Part shown: one piece after another, positions 20,207 to 30,263 of the stretch | How the letters are laid out: each line of letters starts with the position of its first letter | How positions within the stretch are numbered: position 1 is the stretch's first letter | Source: an uncultured Sphingomonas sp. | GTDB taxonomy: Bacteria; Pseudomonadota; Alphaproteobacteria; Sphingomonadales; Sphingomonadaceae | Direction: 5' to 3' | DNA: 64,000 bases | Assembly: GCA_913775795.1 (NCBI GenBank) | Contig: CAJYLT010000060.1 | Span: 1-64,000 of the forward strand | Program-made: the position numbers and the translations under genes | Notes under the pieces: model-generated | What the model was told of the DNA's origin: nothing | Seen by the model: only the letters and a program-made list of their open reading frames with translations | Databases searched by the model: none

Positions 20207-22477
20207 ATGGAGGCTGTTGCCGTTCCCGACGTGCTGAATACCGAACCGCGCAAGCGCCTCAGCGTGACGCCGCTTGTCGAGCTCGGCGTGCTCGCGCTGG
20301 CGGTGGCGATTGGCATCGCGACCTATTTCACGATCACCGCCGACCCGACGTCGCCGCGGCCGCTGACGCCCCCGCTGGTGGCGCTGCTGATGGTCGCCAA
20401 TCTCGTGCCGGCGGTCGCGCTGCTGGTGCTGATCGGCCGCCGGATCGCGATCAAGCGCGCGATGGCGACGGCGGCGGGCGGGCAGGGGCGGCTTCACGTC
20501 CGCCTCGTCGCGCTGTTCTCCGTCCTCGCCAGCGTGCCGATGATCCTGGTCACGATCGTCGCGTCGATGCTGTTCCAGTACGGCGTCGAGTTCTGGTATT
20601 CCGACCGCGCGAAGGACATGATCGAGCGCGCGGCGACGCTCGCCAACGAATCCTATGTCGAGATGACGCGCTGGGTCGACGGCGAGAACGTCGCGGTGGG
20701 CAAGGACGTCGCCAACCTCCTGTCCAGCGGCTACGGGTTCGATACGACCGAGTTTGTCGGCACCTATGCGCAGAGCGTCCTCCAGCGCAGCCTTGCCGAA
20801 TCGATCATCTTCGGCGTGTCGCCCAAGGGCGAGATCCTGACCTTTGCGCTGCTCGACCCGTATGAGCGCGGGCTGGCGAGCAGCATCCGTGTCGCCGACG
20901 CCCGCGCGGTACTGGCGGGGAAGCCGAGCGTCGTCATCGTCAGTGGCGAACGGGTCCAGTCGATCGCGCCGGTGCCCGGCACGCAATATCTGGTCGCATC
21001 AAGCCGGGTCGTCGGCGCCAAGGAACTGATGCAGCGCAAGCAGCGCGCCGAGGGAGTCGTCGCCGACTATCGCGCGCTGCGGGAGCGGTCGCGGTCGCTG
21101 CAACTGCGCTTCAACCTCGCGCTGCTCGGCATCTCGCTTTTCATCGTCGGGTTGGCCGTGTTCGCGGCGCTTGCCATCGCCGATCGGCTCGTGCGCCCCG
21201 TCAACGACCTGGTCGATGCGGCACGGCGCGTGGCCGGTGGCAATTTCGACGCGCGCGTCAGCATGCCAAAGCGGATGGACGAGGTCGGTTCGCTTGCCAG
21301 CGCGTTCAACACGATGACCGAGCGGCTGAAGGAACAGACCGGCGCGTTGGTCACCGCTAACGCCGAGTCCGAAAGCCGCCGCGCACTGATCGAGGCGGTC
21401 ATGTCGGGCGTGTCGGCGGGCGTCGTCTCGATCGGGGCGGGGCGGACCGTGCGCCTCCTCAACAGCTCGGCCGCCAACCTGCTTCAGGTCGGGGAGGGCG
21501 ATGCGATCGGCCGGCCGCTGGTCGAGGTCGCGCCGGAGCTCGACGCGCTGCTTGCCAGCGACCAGCGCGAGGCGGTGGTGCAGGTCGCGCGCGGCGGCGA
21601 GCCGCGGACGCTGGCGGTCAAGATCACGCGCGAGGCCGCCGGCCCGATCCTGACCTTCGACGACATCACCCAGCAGCTCGCCGATCAGCGGCGCGCCGCC
21701 TGGGCCGACGTCGCCCGCCGCATCGCGCACGAGATCAAGAACCCGCTCACCCCGATCCAGCTCGCGGCCGAGCGCCTCCAGCGGCGATACGGCAAGAATA
21801 TCGAGCCGAGCGACACCACCTTTTCGCGCCTGACCGAGACGATCGTCCGTCAGGTCGGTGACCTGCGCCGGATGGTCGACGAATTCTCGTCCTTCGCGCG
21901 GATGCCCAAGCCCGTGTTCCGGCGCGAATCGCTGGTCGATATCGCCCGCCAGTCGATGTTCCTGCACGAAGTCGGCCACCCGGGGATCGCCTTCCGCCTC
22001 GACGCCGATGCAGACGCGCCCGTCAGTCTCGTCTGCGACCGGCGCCAGATCGGCCAGGCGCTCACGAACATCATCAAGAACGCCGCCGAAGCGATCGAGG
22101 CGCGCCCGCCCGCCGACGACCTGCCTCAGGGAGAGGTGGTGATGGCGCTGGCCAAGGCGAACGGCCGCATCACGCTGTCGATCGCGGACAACGGCGTCGG
22201 CCTTCCGGTCGAGCGCGACCGCATCGTCGAGCCCTATATGACCACACGCAGCCGCGGCACCGGCCTTGGCCTCGCGATCGTCAAGAAGATCGCCGAGGAG
22301 CATATGGGCACCGTCGGGTTCGCCGATCGGCCGGGCGGCGGCACGGTCGTGACGCTTGCCTTCGACGCGCGCGCCCTCGAACCGCTCGCCGCGCCCGAGG
22401 ATGCCGAGGCGACGCCCGCGCCGACAGACGACGACCGTTTCCTCATGTTGACCCGTACCCGGAACCCGAACCCATGA
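20207..22477 (+). CDS. ntrY: Sensor histidine kinase NtrY
   Basis: Membrane segments, HAMP, PAS, HEIKNPLTPIQLAAERLQRRYG H-box. Confidence 0.92.
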   Translation: MEAVAVPDVLNTEPRKRLSVTPLVELGVLALAVAIGIATYFTITADPTSPRPLTPPLVALLMVANLVPAVALLVLIGRRIAIKRAMATAAGGQGRLHVRLVALFSVLASVPMILVTIVASMLFQYGVEFWYSDRAKDMIERAATLANESYVEMTRWVDGENVAVGKDVANLLSSGYGFDTTEFVGTYAQSVLQRSLAESIIFGVSPKGEILTFALLDPYERGLASSIRVADARAVLAGKPSVVIVSGERVQSIAPVPGTQYLVASSRVVGAKELMQRKQRAEGVVADYRALRERSRSLQLRFNLALLGISLFIVGLAVFAALAIADRLVRPVNDLVDAARRVAGGNFDARVSMPKRMDEVGSLASAFNTMTERLKEQTGALVTANAESESRRALIEAVMSGVSAGVVSIGAGRTVRLLNSSAANLLQVGEGDAIGRPLVEVAPELDALLASDQREAVVQVARGGEPRTLAVKITREAAGPILTFDDITQQLADQRRAAWADVARRIAHEIKNPLTPIQLAAERLQRRYGKNIEPSDTTFSRLTETIVRQVGDLRRMVDEFSSFARMPKPVFRRESLVDIARQSMFLHEVGHPGIAFRLDADADAPVSLVCDRRQIGQALTNIIKNAAEAIEARPPADDLPQGEVVMALAKANGRITLSIADNGVGLPVERDRIVEPYMTTRSRGTGLGLAIVKKIAEEHMGTVGFADRPGGGTVVTLAFDARALEPLAAPEDAEATPAPTDDDRFLMLTRTRNPNP

Positions 22478-23850
22478 CCCTCGATATCCTCGTCGTCGAC
22501 GACGAACGCGACATTCGCGAGCTGGTGGCCGGCGTGCTGGAGGACGAAGGCTATGACACGCGCTCGGCCGGGGACAGCGACGCCGCGCTCGAGGCGATCG
22601 CGACGCGCCGGCCAAGCCTCGTCCTGCTCGACGTCTGGCTGCACGGGTCGCGCCTCGACGGGCTGGAATTGCTCGAGGAGATCAAGCGGCGCGATCCGTC
22701 GCTGCCCGTGCTGGTCATCTCGGGCCACGGCAATCTCGACACCGCGGTGGCGGCGATCCGGCGCGGTGCGTCGGACTTCATCGAAAAGCCGTTCGAGGCC
22801 GAGCGACTGCTGCTCCTCGTCAAGCGCGCGACCGAGACCGAACGGCTGCGCGCCGAGGTCGAGGATCTGCGTGCCAGTGCCGGCCGCGATACGGACCTCA
22901 CCGGCAGCTCGGCGGCGATCAACACCGTCCGCGCGACCCTGAAGCGCGTCGCGCAGACAGGCAGCCGCGTACTCATCTCGGGCGGGCCGGGGGTGGGCAA
23001 GGAAGTCGCCGCGCGCCTACTGCATGCCTGGAGCCAGCGTGCCGGCGCGCCCTTCGTCATCGTCAGCGCGGCGCGAATGACGCCCGAGCGCGTCGAGGAG
23101 GAATTGTTCGGCGTCGAGGAAGCCGGCGATCTCGTCCGCCCCGGTCTGCTTGAACAGGCGCATGGCGGGACGCTGTTCCTCGACGAGATCGCCGACATGC
23201 CGGTGGCGACGCAGGCACGCATCCTGCGCGTGCTGACCGACCAGAGCTTCACCCGCGTAGGCGGTACCCGCGTGGTAAAGGTCGACGTGCGCGTCGTCTC
23301 CGCCACCGCCCGCGACTTGATGGTCGAGATCGGGGAGGGGCGATTCCGAGAGGACCTCTATTATCGCCTCAACGTCGTGCCCGTCGTCATTCCCCCGATT
23401 GCCGACCGGCGCGAGGACATTCCGCCGCTGGTCGAGCATTTTGTCGCGCGATACGCCACCGATCGTCGCGTACCGACGCCGGAGGTCGCACCCGATGCGA
23501 TGGTCGCGCTGCAAAGCTATGAATGGCCGGGCAATGTCCGCCAGCTTCGCAACGTCGTCGAGCGGACCGTAATCTTGGCGCCCGGCGACCGGATCGGCCG
23601 CATCGACCTCGATCTTCTGCCCCCCGAAGTGCTGCAGACCGGCCGCGACGGCGGCGGGATCGGGGCGAGCGCGATCATGGGCACGCCGCTGCGCGAAGCA
23701 CGCGAGACGTTCGAGCGCGAATATCTGCGTGTTCAGATCCGGCGCTTTTCCGGCAATATCAGCCGGACGGCGAGCTTCATCGGCATGGAGCGTTCGGCCC
23801 TCCATCGAAAGCTCAAGCTGCTCGGCATCACCGAAACGCGCGAGGATTAG
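22474..23850 (+). CDS. ntrX: Nitrogen assimilation response regulator NtrX
   Basis: MTLDILVVDDERDIRELVAGVLEDEGY...; AAA+ domain whose GAFTGA loop region is degenerate, as is usual for NtrX; 4-nt ATGA overlap with ntrY. Confidence 0.93.
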   Translation: MTLDILVVDDERDIRELVAGVLEDEGYDTRSAGDSDAALEAIATRRPSLVLLDVWLHGSRLDGLELLEEIKRRDPSLPVLVISGHGNLDTAVAAIRRGASDFIEKPFEAERLLLLVKRATETERLRAEVEDLRASAGRDTDLTGSSAAINTVRATLKRVAQTGSRVLISGGPGVGKEVAARLLHAWSQRAGAPFVIVSAARMTPERVEEELFGVEEAGDLVRPGLLEQAHGGTLFLDEIADMPVATQARILRVLTDQSFTRVGGTRVVKVDVRVVSATARDLMVEIGEGRFREDLYYRLNVVPVVIPPIADRREDIPPLVEHFVARYATDRRVPTPEVAPDAMVALQSYEWPGNVRQLRNVVERTVILAPGDRIGRIDLDLLPPEVLQTGRDGGGIGASAIMGTPLREARETFEREYLRVQIRRFSGNISRTASFIGMERSALHRKLKLLGITETRED

Positions 23851-23875
23851 GGCCGGGGCGCTGGACGCCCGGCCC
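23850..23875. terminator. GC-rich hairpin between ntrX and hfq (possible attenuator)
   Basis: GGGCCGGG (23850-23857) / CCCGGCCC (23868-23875), 10-nt loop, no T-tract. Confidence 0.4.
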
Positions 23876-23977
23876 CATCGTCCCTACCTTGGCGCCACGC
23901 GCCGTCGTGGCGCGCGACCGACGCCGTGCGAAGCGGCGCGCAGCGGGTAATTCCCGCCAAGAACAAGGGATCGACCG

Positions 23978-24469
23978 ATGGCCGACAAGCAGACCTCGCT
24001 CCAGGACCAGTTCCTCAACGCGCTCCGCCGTTCCAAGACGCCGGTGACGATGTTCCTCGTCAAGGGCGTGAAGCTCCAGGGAATCGTCACCTGGTTCGAC
24101 AATTTCTCGGTCCTGCTGCGCCGCGACGGCCAGTCGCAGTTGATCTACAAACATGCGATCTCGACGATCATGCCGACCGGCAGCGTCGACCTGTCGCCGA
24201 TCATCGACAGCGTTTCGGATAACGGCAGCAAGAACCCGGTATTGCAGGAAATCTTCCTGAGCGCGGTGCGCCGCCAGCAGGAGCCGGTGACGATGTTCCT
24301 CGTCAACGGCGTGATGCTGCAGGGCCAGATCGCGGCGTTCGACCTTTTCTGCATGCTGCTCCAGCGCGACGGCATGTCGCAGCTCGTCTACAAGCACGCG
24401 GTTTCGACGATCCAGCCGGCCAATCCGCTCAACTTGGCCGAGGAGCAGGCGCAGGGGGACGCAGCCTGA
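23978..24469 (+). CDS. hfq: Tandem (two Sm-domain) RNA chaperone Hfq
   Basis: Two Hfq modules: [42 protein letters not shown] and [42 protein letters not shown], both with YKHA. Confidence 0.95.
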   Translation: MADKQTSLQDQFLNALRRSKTPVTMFLVKGVKLQGIVTWFDNFSVLLRRDGQSQLIYKHAISTIMPTGSVDLSPIIDSVSDNGSKNPVLQEIFLSAVRRQQEPVTMFLVNGVMLQGQIAAFDLFCMLLQRDGMSQLVYKHAVSTIQPANPLNLAEEQAQGDAA

Positions 24470-25758
24470 GCACCGGGTTCGATCGCGATGCCGAGGAGTT
24501 CGCCCGCGGTGCCCGCGCCATCGTCGTGCTGCCCGATCAGGGCGGCGCCAGCCGCGAGGTGGACGCCCGGCTCGAGGAAACCGCCGGTCTTGCTGCCGCA
24601 ATTGGCGTAGAGGTGGTCGAGCGGGTGGGCTTTCGCGTCCGCCAGCCGCGCCCCGCGACGCTGATCGGCGGCGGCCAGGTCGAAAGCCTGCACGAGCGGG
24701 TCGAAGCGCTGGACGTTGGCGTGGCGGTGTTCGATGCGGCGTTGACGCCCGTGCAGCAGCGCAACCTCGAAACCGGGCTGGGTTGCAAGGTGATCGACCG
24801 GACCGGTCTGATCCTCGAAATCTTCGGCGAGCGGGCGCGGACGGCCGAGGGGCGGTTGCAGGTCGAGCTGGCGCATCTCGATTACCAGTCGTCGCGGCTC
24901 GTGCGTAGCTGGACTCACCTCGAGCGGCAGCGCGGCGGCTTCGGCTTTCTCGGCGGCCCCGGCGAGACGCAGATCGAGGCCGACCGCCGGATGATTCGCG
25001 ATCGCATGGCGCGCCTGCGCCGCGAGCTCGAACAGGTCAGCCGCACGCGTACGCTCCACCGCGACCGGCGGCAGCGGGCGCCGTGGCCGGTGGTGGCGCT
25101 GGTCGGCTACACCAACGCGGGCAAGTCGACCCTGTTCAACCGCCTGACCGGGGCGGGGGTGATGGCCGAAAACCTGCTGTTCGCCACGCTTGACCCGACG
25201 CTGCGCCAGGTGTCGCTACCGGGGATCGACAAGGCGATCCTGTCGGACACGGTGGGCTTCGTCTCCGACCTGCCGACGCAGCTCGTCGCCGCGTTCAAGG
25301 CGACGCTGGAAGAGGTGGTGTCGGCCGATCTGCTGATCCACGTCCGCGACATCGCGCATCCCGACAGCGAGGCGCAGCGCCAGGACGTCGAGGACGTGCT
25401 GACCGAGATCGGCGTCGATCCCGACACGCCGCGGATCGAGGCTTGGAACAAGCTCGACGCCCTCGATGCGGTCGGCCGCGGCGAGGTGATCGAGGATGCG
25501 CAGGCCAAGACCGGCGTCGTCGCAATCTCGGCGCTGACCGGGGAGGGGGTCGACGACCTCGTCGCCGCGGCGGCGGCGCGGCTGACGGCGGGGCATCGGC
25601 GCTTCATCCTGACGCTCGATCCGGCGGACGGGGCCGGGGCGGCTTGGCTGCACCAGCATGGCGAGGTGATCGACCACTGGATGGCGGATGACGGCGCGCA
25701 TTACGAAGTGCGATTGGCGCCCGAGGACCATGAGCGATTTGTGAGCCGCGCCGGCTAA
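24466..25758 (+). CDS. hflX: GTPase HflX (proposed CTG start)
   Basis: [30 protein letters not shown]. The first in-frame GTG (24526) would remove the first beta strand; CTG at 24466 overlaps the hfq TGA and follows AGGGGGA. Confidence 0.85.
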   Translation: MSTGFDRDAEEFARGARAIVVLPDQGGASREVDARLEETAGLAAAIGVEVVERVGFRVRQPRPATLIGGGQVESLHERVEALDVGVAVFDAALTPVQQRNLETGLGCKVIDRTGLILEIFGERARTAEGRLQVELAHLDYQSSRLVRSWTHLERQRGGFGFLGGPGETQIEADRRMIRDRMARLRRELEQVSRTRTLHRDRRQRAPWPVVALVGYTNAGKSTLFNRLTGAGVMAENLLFATLDPTLRQVSLPGIDKAILSDTVGFVSDLPTQLVAAFKATLEEVVSADLLIHVRDIAHPDSEAQRQDVEDVLTEIGVDPDTPRIEAWNKLDALDAVGRGEVIEDAQAKTGVVAISALTGEGVDDLVAAAAARLTAGHRRFILTLDPADGAGAAWLHQHGEVIDHWMADDGAHYEVRLAPEDHERFVSRAG

Positions 25759-25759
25759 G

Positions 25760-26500
25760 TCATTCCGTCGACTTCACCTTCTGCCATAAGGCTTCCTGGC
25801 TTTCGAGGTCGAGGGTCGGGAATGCCTCGCCGGCCTCGGCCTCCATCGCGCGGAAGCGACGCTCGAACTTCGCGTTGCCCCGGCGAAGCGCGGCTTCGGG
25901 ATCGATACCGTGAAAGCGCGCCCAGTTGACCACCGCGAACAGAAGGTCGCCGACCTCCTCCGCGCGGTGGTCAGGATTTGAGGCGGCCTCGACCTCGGCC
26001 AGTTCCTCGTCGATCTTCGCGCGCGCGCCGCTTGCGTCCGGCCAGTCAAAGCCGGTGCGCGCGGCGCGCTTCTGGAGCTTTTCGGCGCGCAGGAGCGCCG
26101 GCAGGCCGAGCGCCACGCCGGCAAGCGCGCTCTTGTCGTCCTTCGCGGCGCGCTCTTCCGCCTTGATCGCTTCCCAAAGGTGGTGACCGCCGTTCTCGCG
26201 GTCACCAAAAATGTGCGGATGGCGACGCTCCATCTTGTCGCTGATCGCGGCGACGACATCGGCGAGCGTGAACGCGCCGGCTTCCTCGGCCATGCGGCTA
26301 TGGAAGACGACCTGAAGCAGCAGGTCGCCGAGTTCCTCCTTCAGCTCGGCCATGTCGCCGCGCTCACACGCATCGGCGACTTCATAGGCTTCCTCGATCG
26401 TGTAAGGGGCGATCGATCGGAAATCCTGCGCGCGATCCCATTCACAACCATCGACCGGATCGCGCAGGCGGGCCATGATCGCAACCAGACGCTCGATCAT
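25760..26500 (-). CDS. mazG: Nucleoside triphosphate pyrophosphohydrolase MazG
   Basis: MIERLVAIMARLRDPVDGCEWDRAQDFRSIAPYTIEEAYEVADA...EELGDLLLQVVFHSRMAEE. Confidence 0.95.
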   Translation of the reverse strand: MIERLVAIMARLRDPVDGCEWDRAQDFRSIAPYTIEEAYEVADACERGDMAELKEELGDLLLQVVFHSRMAEEAGAFTLADVVAAISDKMERRHPHIFGDRENGGHHLWEAIKAEERAAKDDKSALAGVALGLPALLRAEKLQKRAARTGFDWPDASGARAKIDEELAEVEAASNPDHRAEEVGDLLFAVVNWARFHGIDPEAALRRGNAKFERRFRAMEAEAGEAFPTLDLESQEALWQKVKSTE

Positions 26501-26542
26501 GACGGGCGCTCCATAAGTTCGATAATACACATTATGTAAATA

Positions 26543-27133
26543 TCAGCCGCGTTTTGGCTCGAGGATCAGGGTGCTGCCCTCGACCCGCCAACTGCCCAGC
26601 CGCGACAGGAAGTTCATGCCCACGACGCTCATGTCGCCGAAACTTGGCGAGATGACGACCGACAGGTCGCGCGTTTCGAGGCCGCCGATCGCGAATGTCT
26701 GGGCGACACCCCGACGCGCCTGAACCGGTCCGTTCGCCGTGGCGAGCATCACCGGAAAGTCCGCCTCGTCCGTGATCCCGGCGGCACGCGCCGCGTCCTC
26801 GGACAAGGCCGTGATCGTCGCGCCGCTGTCGATCAGCATCTGCTGGCGCGTGCCATTGATGCGAACGTCGGCATAGAAATGCCCGTCCGGCGACTGTCGG
26901 ATGCGAACCGTATCGCCCGAAACTTGCTGCCCGGTCAGCCCCGCGCGTTCGGCAAGCAGGATCAGGCGGTCGCGATTGGCGAACAGCACGAACAGCACGC
27001 CCGCGATCGCCGCCCAGCCGAGCAGATTGCGGACGACAACCGCTGCGGAAACACGACGGGCGCCCAGTGCGCTCAGCACGAGGACCAAGGCACCGACGCC
27101 CCAGAGCAGTTCGACCGACGTGTCGCCGTTCAT
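26543..27133 (-). CDS. TIGR02281-type retropepsin-like aspartic protease
   Basis: INGTRQQMLIDSGATITALSEDAARAAG and membrane anchor. Confidence 0.85.
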   Translation of the reverse strand: MNGDTSVELLWGVGALVLVLSALGARRVSAAVVVRNLLGWAAIAGVLFVLFANRDRLILLAERAGLTGQQVSGDTVRIRQSPDGHFYADVRINGTRQQMLIDSGATITALSEDAARAAGITDEADFPVMLATANGPVQARRGVAQTFAIGGLETRDLSVVISPSFGDMSVVGMNFLSRLGSWRVEGSTLILEPKRG

Positions 27134-27894
27134 GGCGCGAGCACCATACCGTCATAGCCGAGTTCGACGCCGGCCGGCAGCTCCGCATTGAGCGTCCGGT
27201 AATCCATCGAATTGTCCATATGGATCAGCACCGCGCGGCGCGGTCCGACACGCTCGATGTGGGAAAGCGCGAGCGGAAGGTGATTATGCGATGGATGCGG
27301 GTGACGGCGCAGCGCATCGAGAACCCAGACATCGCAACCTGAAAAGGCGCGCACCATCTGGTCGGTAATCTTATGAAAATCCGTAGAATAAACGATATTT
27401 TTATCATCCCGTGCGAAGCTTAACCCCGCACTGGTGATCTCGCCATGCGGCTGATCGACGACTTCGATCGCCACACCGTCGATCGTCATCCTGTCGGGCA
27501 GCGTGCTCAGCGTCGCGACGGGACGATAGCCGCCTCCGCCCTCGAACACATAAGCGAAGCGCGATGCCAGCACCGCGGCGGTTGCATGGCGCGCATAGCA
27601 TGGCACGGGGCGACCAAGCGCGTGGGCAAGCTGGCGCAGATCGTCGATGCCGTGGGTATGGTCCGCGTGATCGTGCGTCCAGATGACGGCATCCACCCGC
27701 CCGACGTTCGCAGCATTGAGCTGTTCCCGCATGTCCGGGCCGGTGTCGATCAGGATACGGACGTCGCCGCTCTCGACCAGCGCCGAGCAGCGCGTCCGCC
27801 GGTTGCGCGGCTCGGCGGGATCGCAGGCGCCCCAGTCGTTGCCGATCCGCGGCACGCCCGACGACGTGCCGCACCCCAGCAACGTCAGCTTCAC
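27130..27894 (-). CDS. MBL-fold metallo-hydrolase (PhnP-like)
   Basis: MKLTLLGCGTSSGVPRIGNDWGACDPAEPRNRRTR ... WTHDHADHTHGIDDLR; GTG start overlaps the tatD stop. Confidence 0.9.
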   Translation of the reverse strand: MKLTLLGCGTSSGVPRIGNDWGACDPAEPRNRRTRCSALVESGDVRILIDTGPDMREQLNAANVGRVDAVIWTHDHADHTHGIDDLRQLAHALGRPVPCYARHATAAVLASRFAYVFEGGGGYRPVATLSTLPDRMTIDGVAIEVVDQPHGEITSAGLSFARDDKNIVYSTDFHKITDQMVRAFSGCDVWVLDALRRHPHPSHNHLPLALSHIERVGPRRAVLIHMDNSMDYRTLNAELPAGVELGYDGMVLAP

Positions 27895-28670
27895 GCGCGC
27901 GTCTTTTGAAAGAGGGTGTGAAAGTTCGCGGCGGTCGCGGCGCCCAACGCCTCCGCCGTCGTCCCGCGAAGGTTCGCAAGAAAGGCGCAGGTATCGGCGA
28001 CGAACCCCGGCTCGCCCGGCTTGCCACGATGCGGAACGGGCGCGAGGAACGGCGCATCGGTTTCGATCAGCAGCCGCTCGATCGGCAGCCGCGCGGCAGT
28101 TTCCTGAAGGTTGCGGGCGCTCTTGAACGTCACGATGCCGGAGATCGAGATGTAGAAGCCATGGTCGATCATCCGGTCGGCGAACGGCCCGGTGCCGGTG
28201 AAACAGTGGATGACGCCGGGAAAAGGCCCCTTGCCCAACTCTTCCTCCAGCAGCGCCGCGGTGTCGTCCTCCGCGTCGCGGGTGTGCACGATGATCGGCA
28301 GGCCCGTCTCGCGCGCGGCGGCGCAGTGCGCGCGAAAGCTCGCCGCCTGCGCGCTGCGGTCGCTGTGGTCGTAGTAATAGTCGAGGCCGCATTCGCCGAG
28401 GCCGACGACGCGGGGGTGCGCCGCCGCCGCGACCAGCTTGGCCGCGTCGACGTCCGGATGCGCGTCCGCTTCATGGGGGTGGATGCCGACGCTGGCCCAG
28501 ACGTCGGGCTCGCGCTCGGCGACCGCAATGACGTCACCCCATTCGCGCTCGCGCGTCGAGATGTTGAGCATCGCGGTCACGCCGCGCGCGCGGGCCCGTT
28601 CGAGGACGCTCTGCTGTTCCTCGACCAAGCCCTTGTAATTCAGGTGACAATGACTGTCGGCCAGCGTCAT
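27891..28670 (-). CDS. tatD: TatD family hydrolase
   Basis: LADSHCHLNYKGL...IHPHEAD...GECGLDYYYD...ETDAPFLAPVPHRGKPGEPGFV. Confidence 0.93.
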   Translation of the reverse strand: MTLADSHCHLNYKGLVEEQQSVLERARARGVTAMLNISTREREWGDVIAVAEREPDVWASVGIHPHEADAHPDVDAAKLVAAAAHPRVVGLGECGLDYYYDHSDRSAQAASFRAHCAAARETGLPIIVHTRDAEDDTAALLEEELGKGPFPGVIHCFTGTGPFADRMIDHGFYISISGIVTFKSARNLQETAARLPIERLLIETDAPFLAPVPHRGKPGEPGFVADTCAFLANLRGTTAEALGAATAANFHTLFQKTRA

Positions 28671-30223
28671 GCCGCCGCTTCCTCCTCGGGCACGTCCAGA
28701 CGCGGGAAGATGGGGGTCGGGGGCGCGATGCGAAAGCCCTCCCCCGCCTTTCGCGCGTACCAGCCGTCATCGGCTAGCGCGGCATGATCGCGTTGCTCGG
28801 CCCCGAGCTGGTCGAGCATCGCGCCAGCGGCGGCGGGCACGACCGGCAGGATCGTGATCGCCAGCAGCCGGATCGCGCGGACCAGCGTGCCGAGCACCGC
28901 ATGCATCCGCTCGGGATCGGTCTTGCGCAGCGACCAGGGGGCCTGGACGTCGATATACTGGTTGCAGGCGAAGACGCCGCGCATCCATGCCTCTAGCGCG
29001 GGCGTGATCGACTGGTCAGCGAACAAACGGACGAACTCGGCATTGGCGTCGGCAACCGTCGCCAGCAGGGCTGCGTCCGCGCCGTCCCCGCGACCGGCCT
29101 CGGGCAGCACGCCGTCGAGGTTCTTGGCGATGAAGCTCAGCGTGCGCTGCGCCAGGTTGCCGAAGCTGTTGGACAGGTCGGCGTTCGCGCGCGTCGCGAT
29201 CGCGCGCGGGCTGTAGCTGCCGTCCTGCCCCCAACTGATATCGCGCAGCAGGAAGTAGCGCAGCGGATCGACGCCGAACGCATCGGCCAGCGCCAGCGGA
29301 TCGGCGACGTTGCCCAGCGACTTCGACATCTTCTCGCCCTTGTTGAGGACGAAGCCGTGGCCGAACACCTCGCGCGGCAGCGGCAGGTTCGCGGACATGA
29401 GGAAAGCCGGCCAGTAAACCGCGTGAAAGCGGACGATATCCTTGCCGATGACGTGCAGGTCGGCGGGCCAGTAGCGCCAGAGATCGCCCTGATCGGGATA
29501 GCCCGCGCCCGTAAGGTAATTGGTCAGCGCGTCGACCCAGACATACATGACGTGCCCCGGGCTGTCCGGCACGGGTACCCCCCAGTCGAAGCTGGTGCGG
29601 GACACCGACAGGTCCGTCAGTCCCCCCTCGACGAAGCGGAGCACTTCGTTGCGGCGGCTTTCCGGGCGAATGAAAACCGGATTGGCGGCGTAGAGGTCGA
29701 GCAGCGGCCGTTGATATTTCGACAGGCGGAAGAACCAGGTTTCCTCCGCGGTCCACTCGACGGGCGTGCCCTGCGGCGACAGGCGCTGGCCGCCCTCCCC
29801 GTCGGTCAATTCCTTCTCTTCGTAGAACGCCTCGTCCCGGACCGAGTACCAGCCTTCGTACCGATCGAGATAGAGATCGCCCGACGCCTTCATCGCCTCC
29901 CAGATCGACTGGCTGGCGCGGTAGTGATCTGCCTCGACCGTGCGGATGAAACGATCGTGGCTGATGTTAAGACGGTCCGCCATCTCGCTGAAATAGGCGG
30001 ACATCTCGTCCGCCAGTTCGCGCGCGGTGATGCCGCGGTCGCGGGCGGTCTGCGCCATCTTCAGCCCGTGCTCGTCGGTGCCGGTCTGGAAGCGGACGTC
30101 GCGGCCCGCCTGCCGCTGGAAACGCGCGATCGCGTCGGCGGCGATCATCTCGTACGCATGGCCGATATGCGGGCGGCCGTTGGGATAATGGATCGCGGTG
30201 GTGATGTAGAAGGGCTCGGACAT
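28667..30223 (-). CDS. metG: Methionine--tRNA ligase
   Basis: FYITTAIHYPNGRPHIGHAYE (HIGH) ... GEKMSKSLGN (KMSKS). Confidence 0.96.
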   Translation of the reverse strand: MSEPFYITTAIHYPNGRPHIGHAYEMIAADAIARFQRQAGRDVRFQTGTDEHGLKMAQTARDRGITARELADEMSAYFSEMADRLNISHDRFIRTVEADHYRASQSIWEAMKASGDLYLDRYEGWYSVRDEAFYEEKELTDGEGGQRLSPQGTPVEWTAEETWFFRLSKYQRPLLDLYAANPVFIRPESRRNEVLRFVEGGLTDLSVSRTSFDWGVPVPDSPGHVMYVWVDALTNYLTGAGYPDQGDLWRYWPADLHVIGKDIVRFHAVYWPAFLMSANLPLPREVFGHGFVLNKGEKMSKSLGNVADPLALADAFGVDPLRYFLLRDISWGQDGSYSPRAIATRANADLSNSFGNLAQRTLSFIAKNLDGVLPEAGRGDGADAALLATVADANAEFVRLFADQSITPALEAWMRGVFACNQYIDVQAPWSLRKTDPERMHAVLGTLVRAIRLLAITILPVVPAAAGAMLDQLGAEQRDHAALADDGWYARKAGEGFRIAPPTPIFPRLDVPEEEAAA

Positions 30224-30263
30224 GGCCCCGCTCTAGGGCGCGTCCCGCGGTGCGGCAAGCGGA

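Noticed and set aside
19604-20986. 460-aa minus ORF across ntrC/ntrY
   Set aside because: Antisense shadow; it crosses the ntrC-ntrY junction, where the sense genes are well supported.
20999-22615. 538-aa minus ORF opposite ntrY
   Set aside because: Antisense shadow of a conserved kinase gene.
22474-23850. A second sigma-54 activator cluster as novel
   Set aside because: ntrBC-ntrYX followed by hfq-hflX is a standard alphaproteobacterial arrangement.
26501-26542. AT-rich stretch CATTATGTAAATATC between mazG and the protease gene as a regulator site
   Set aside because: Short, no clear symmetry or known motif; not distinguishable from ordinary promoter sequence.
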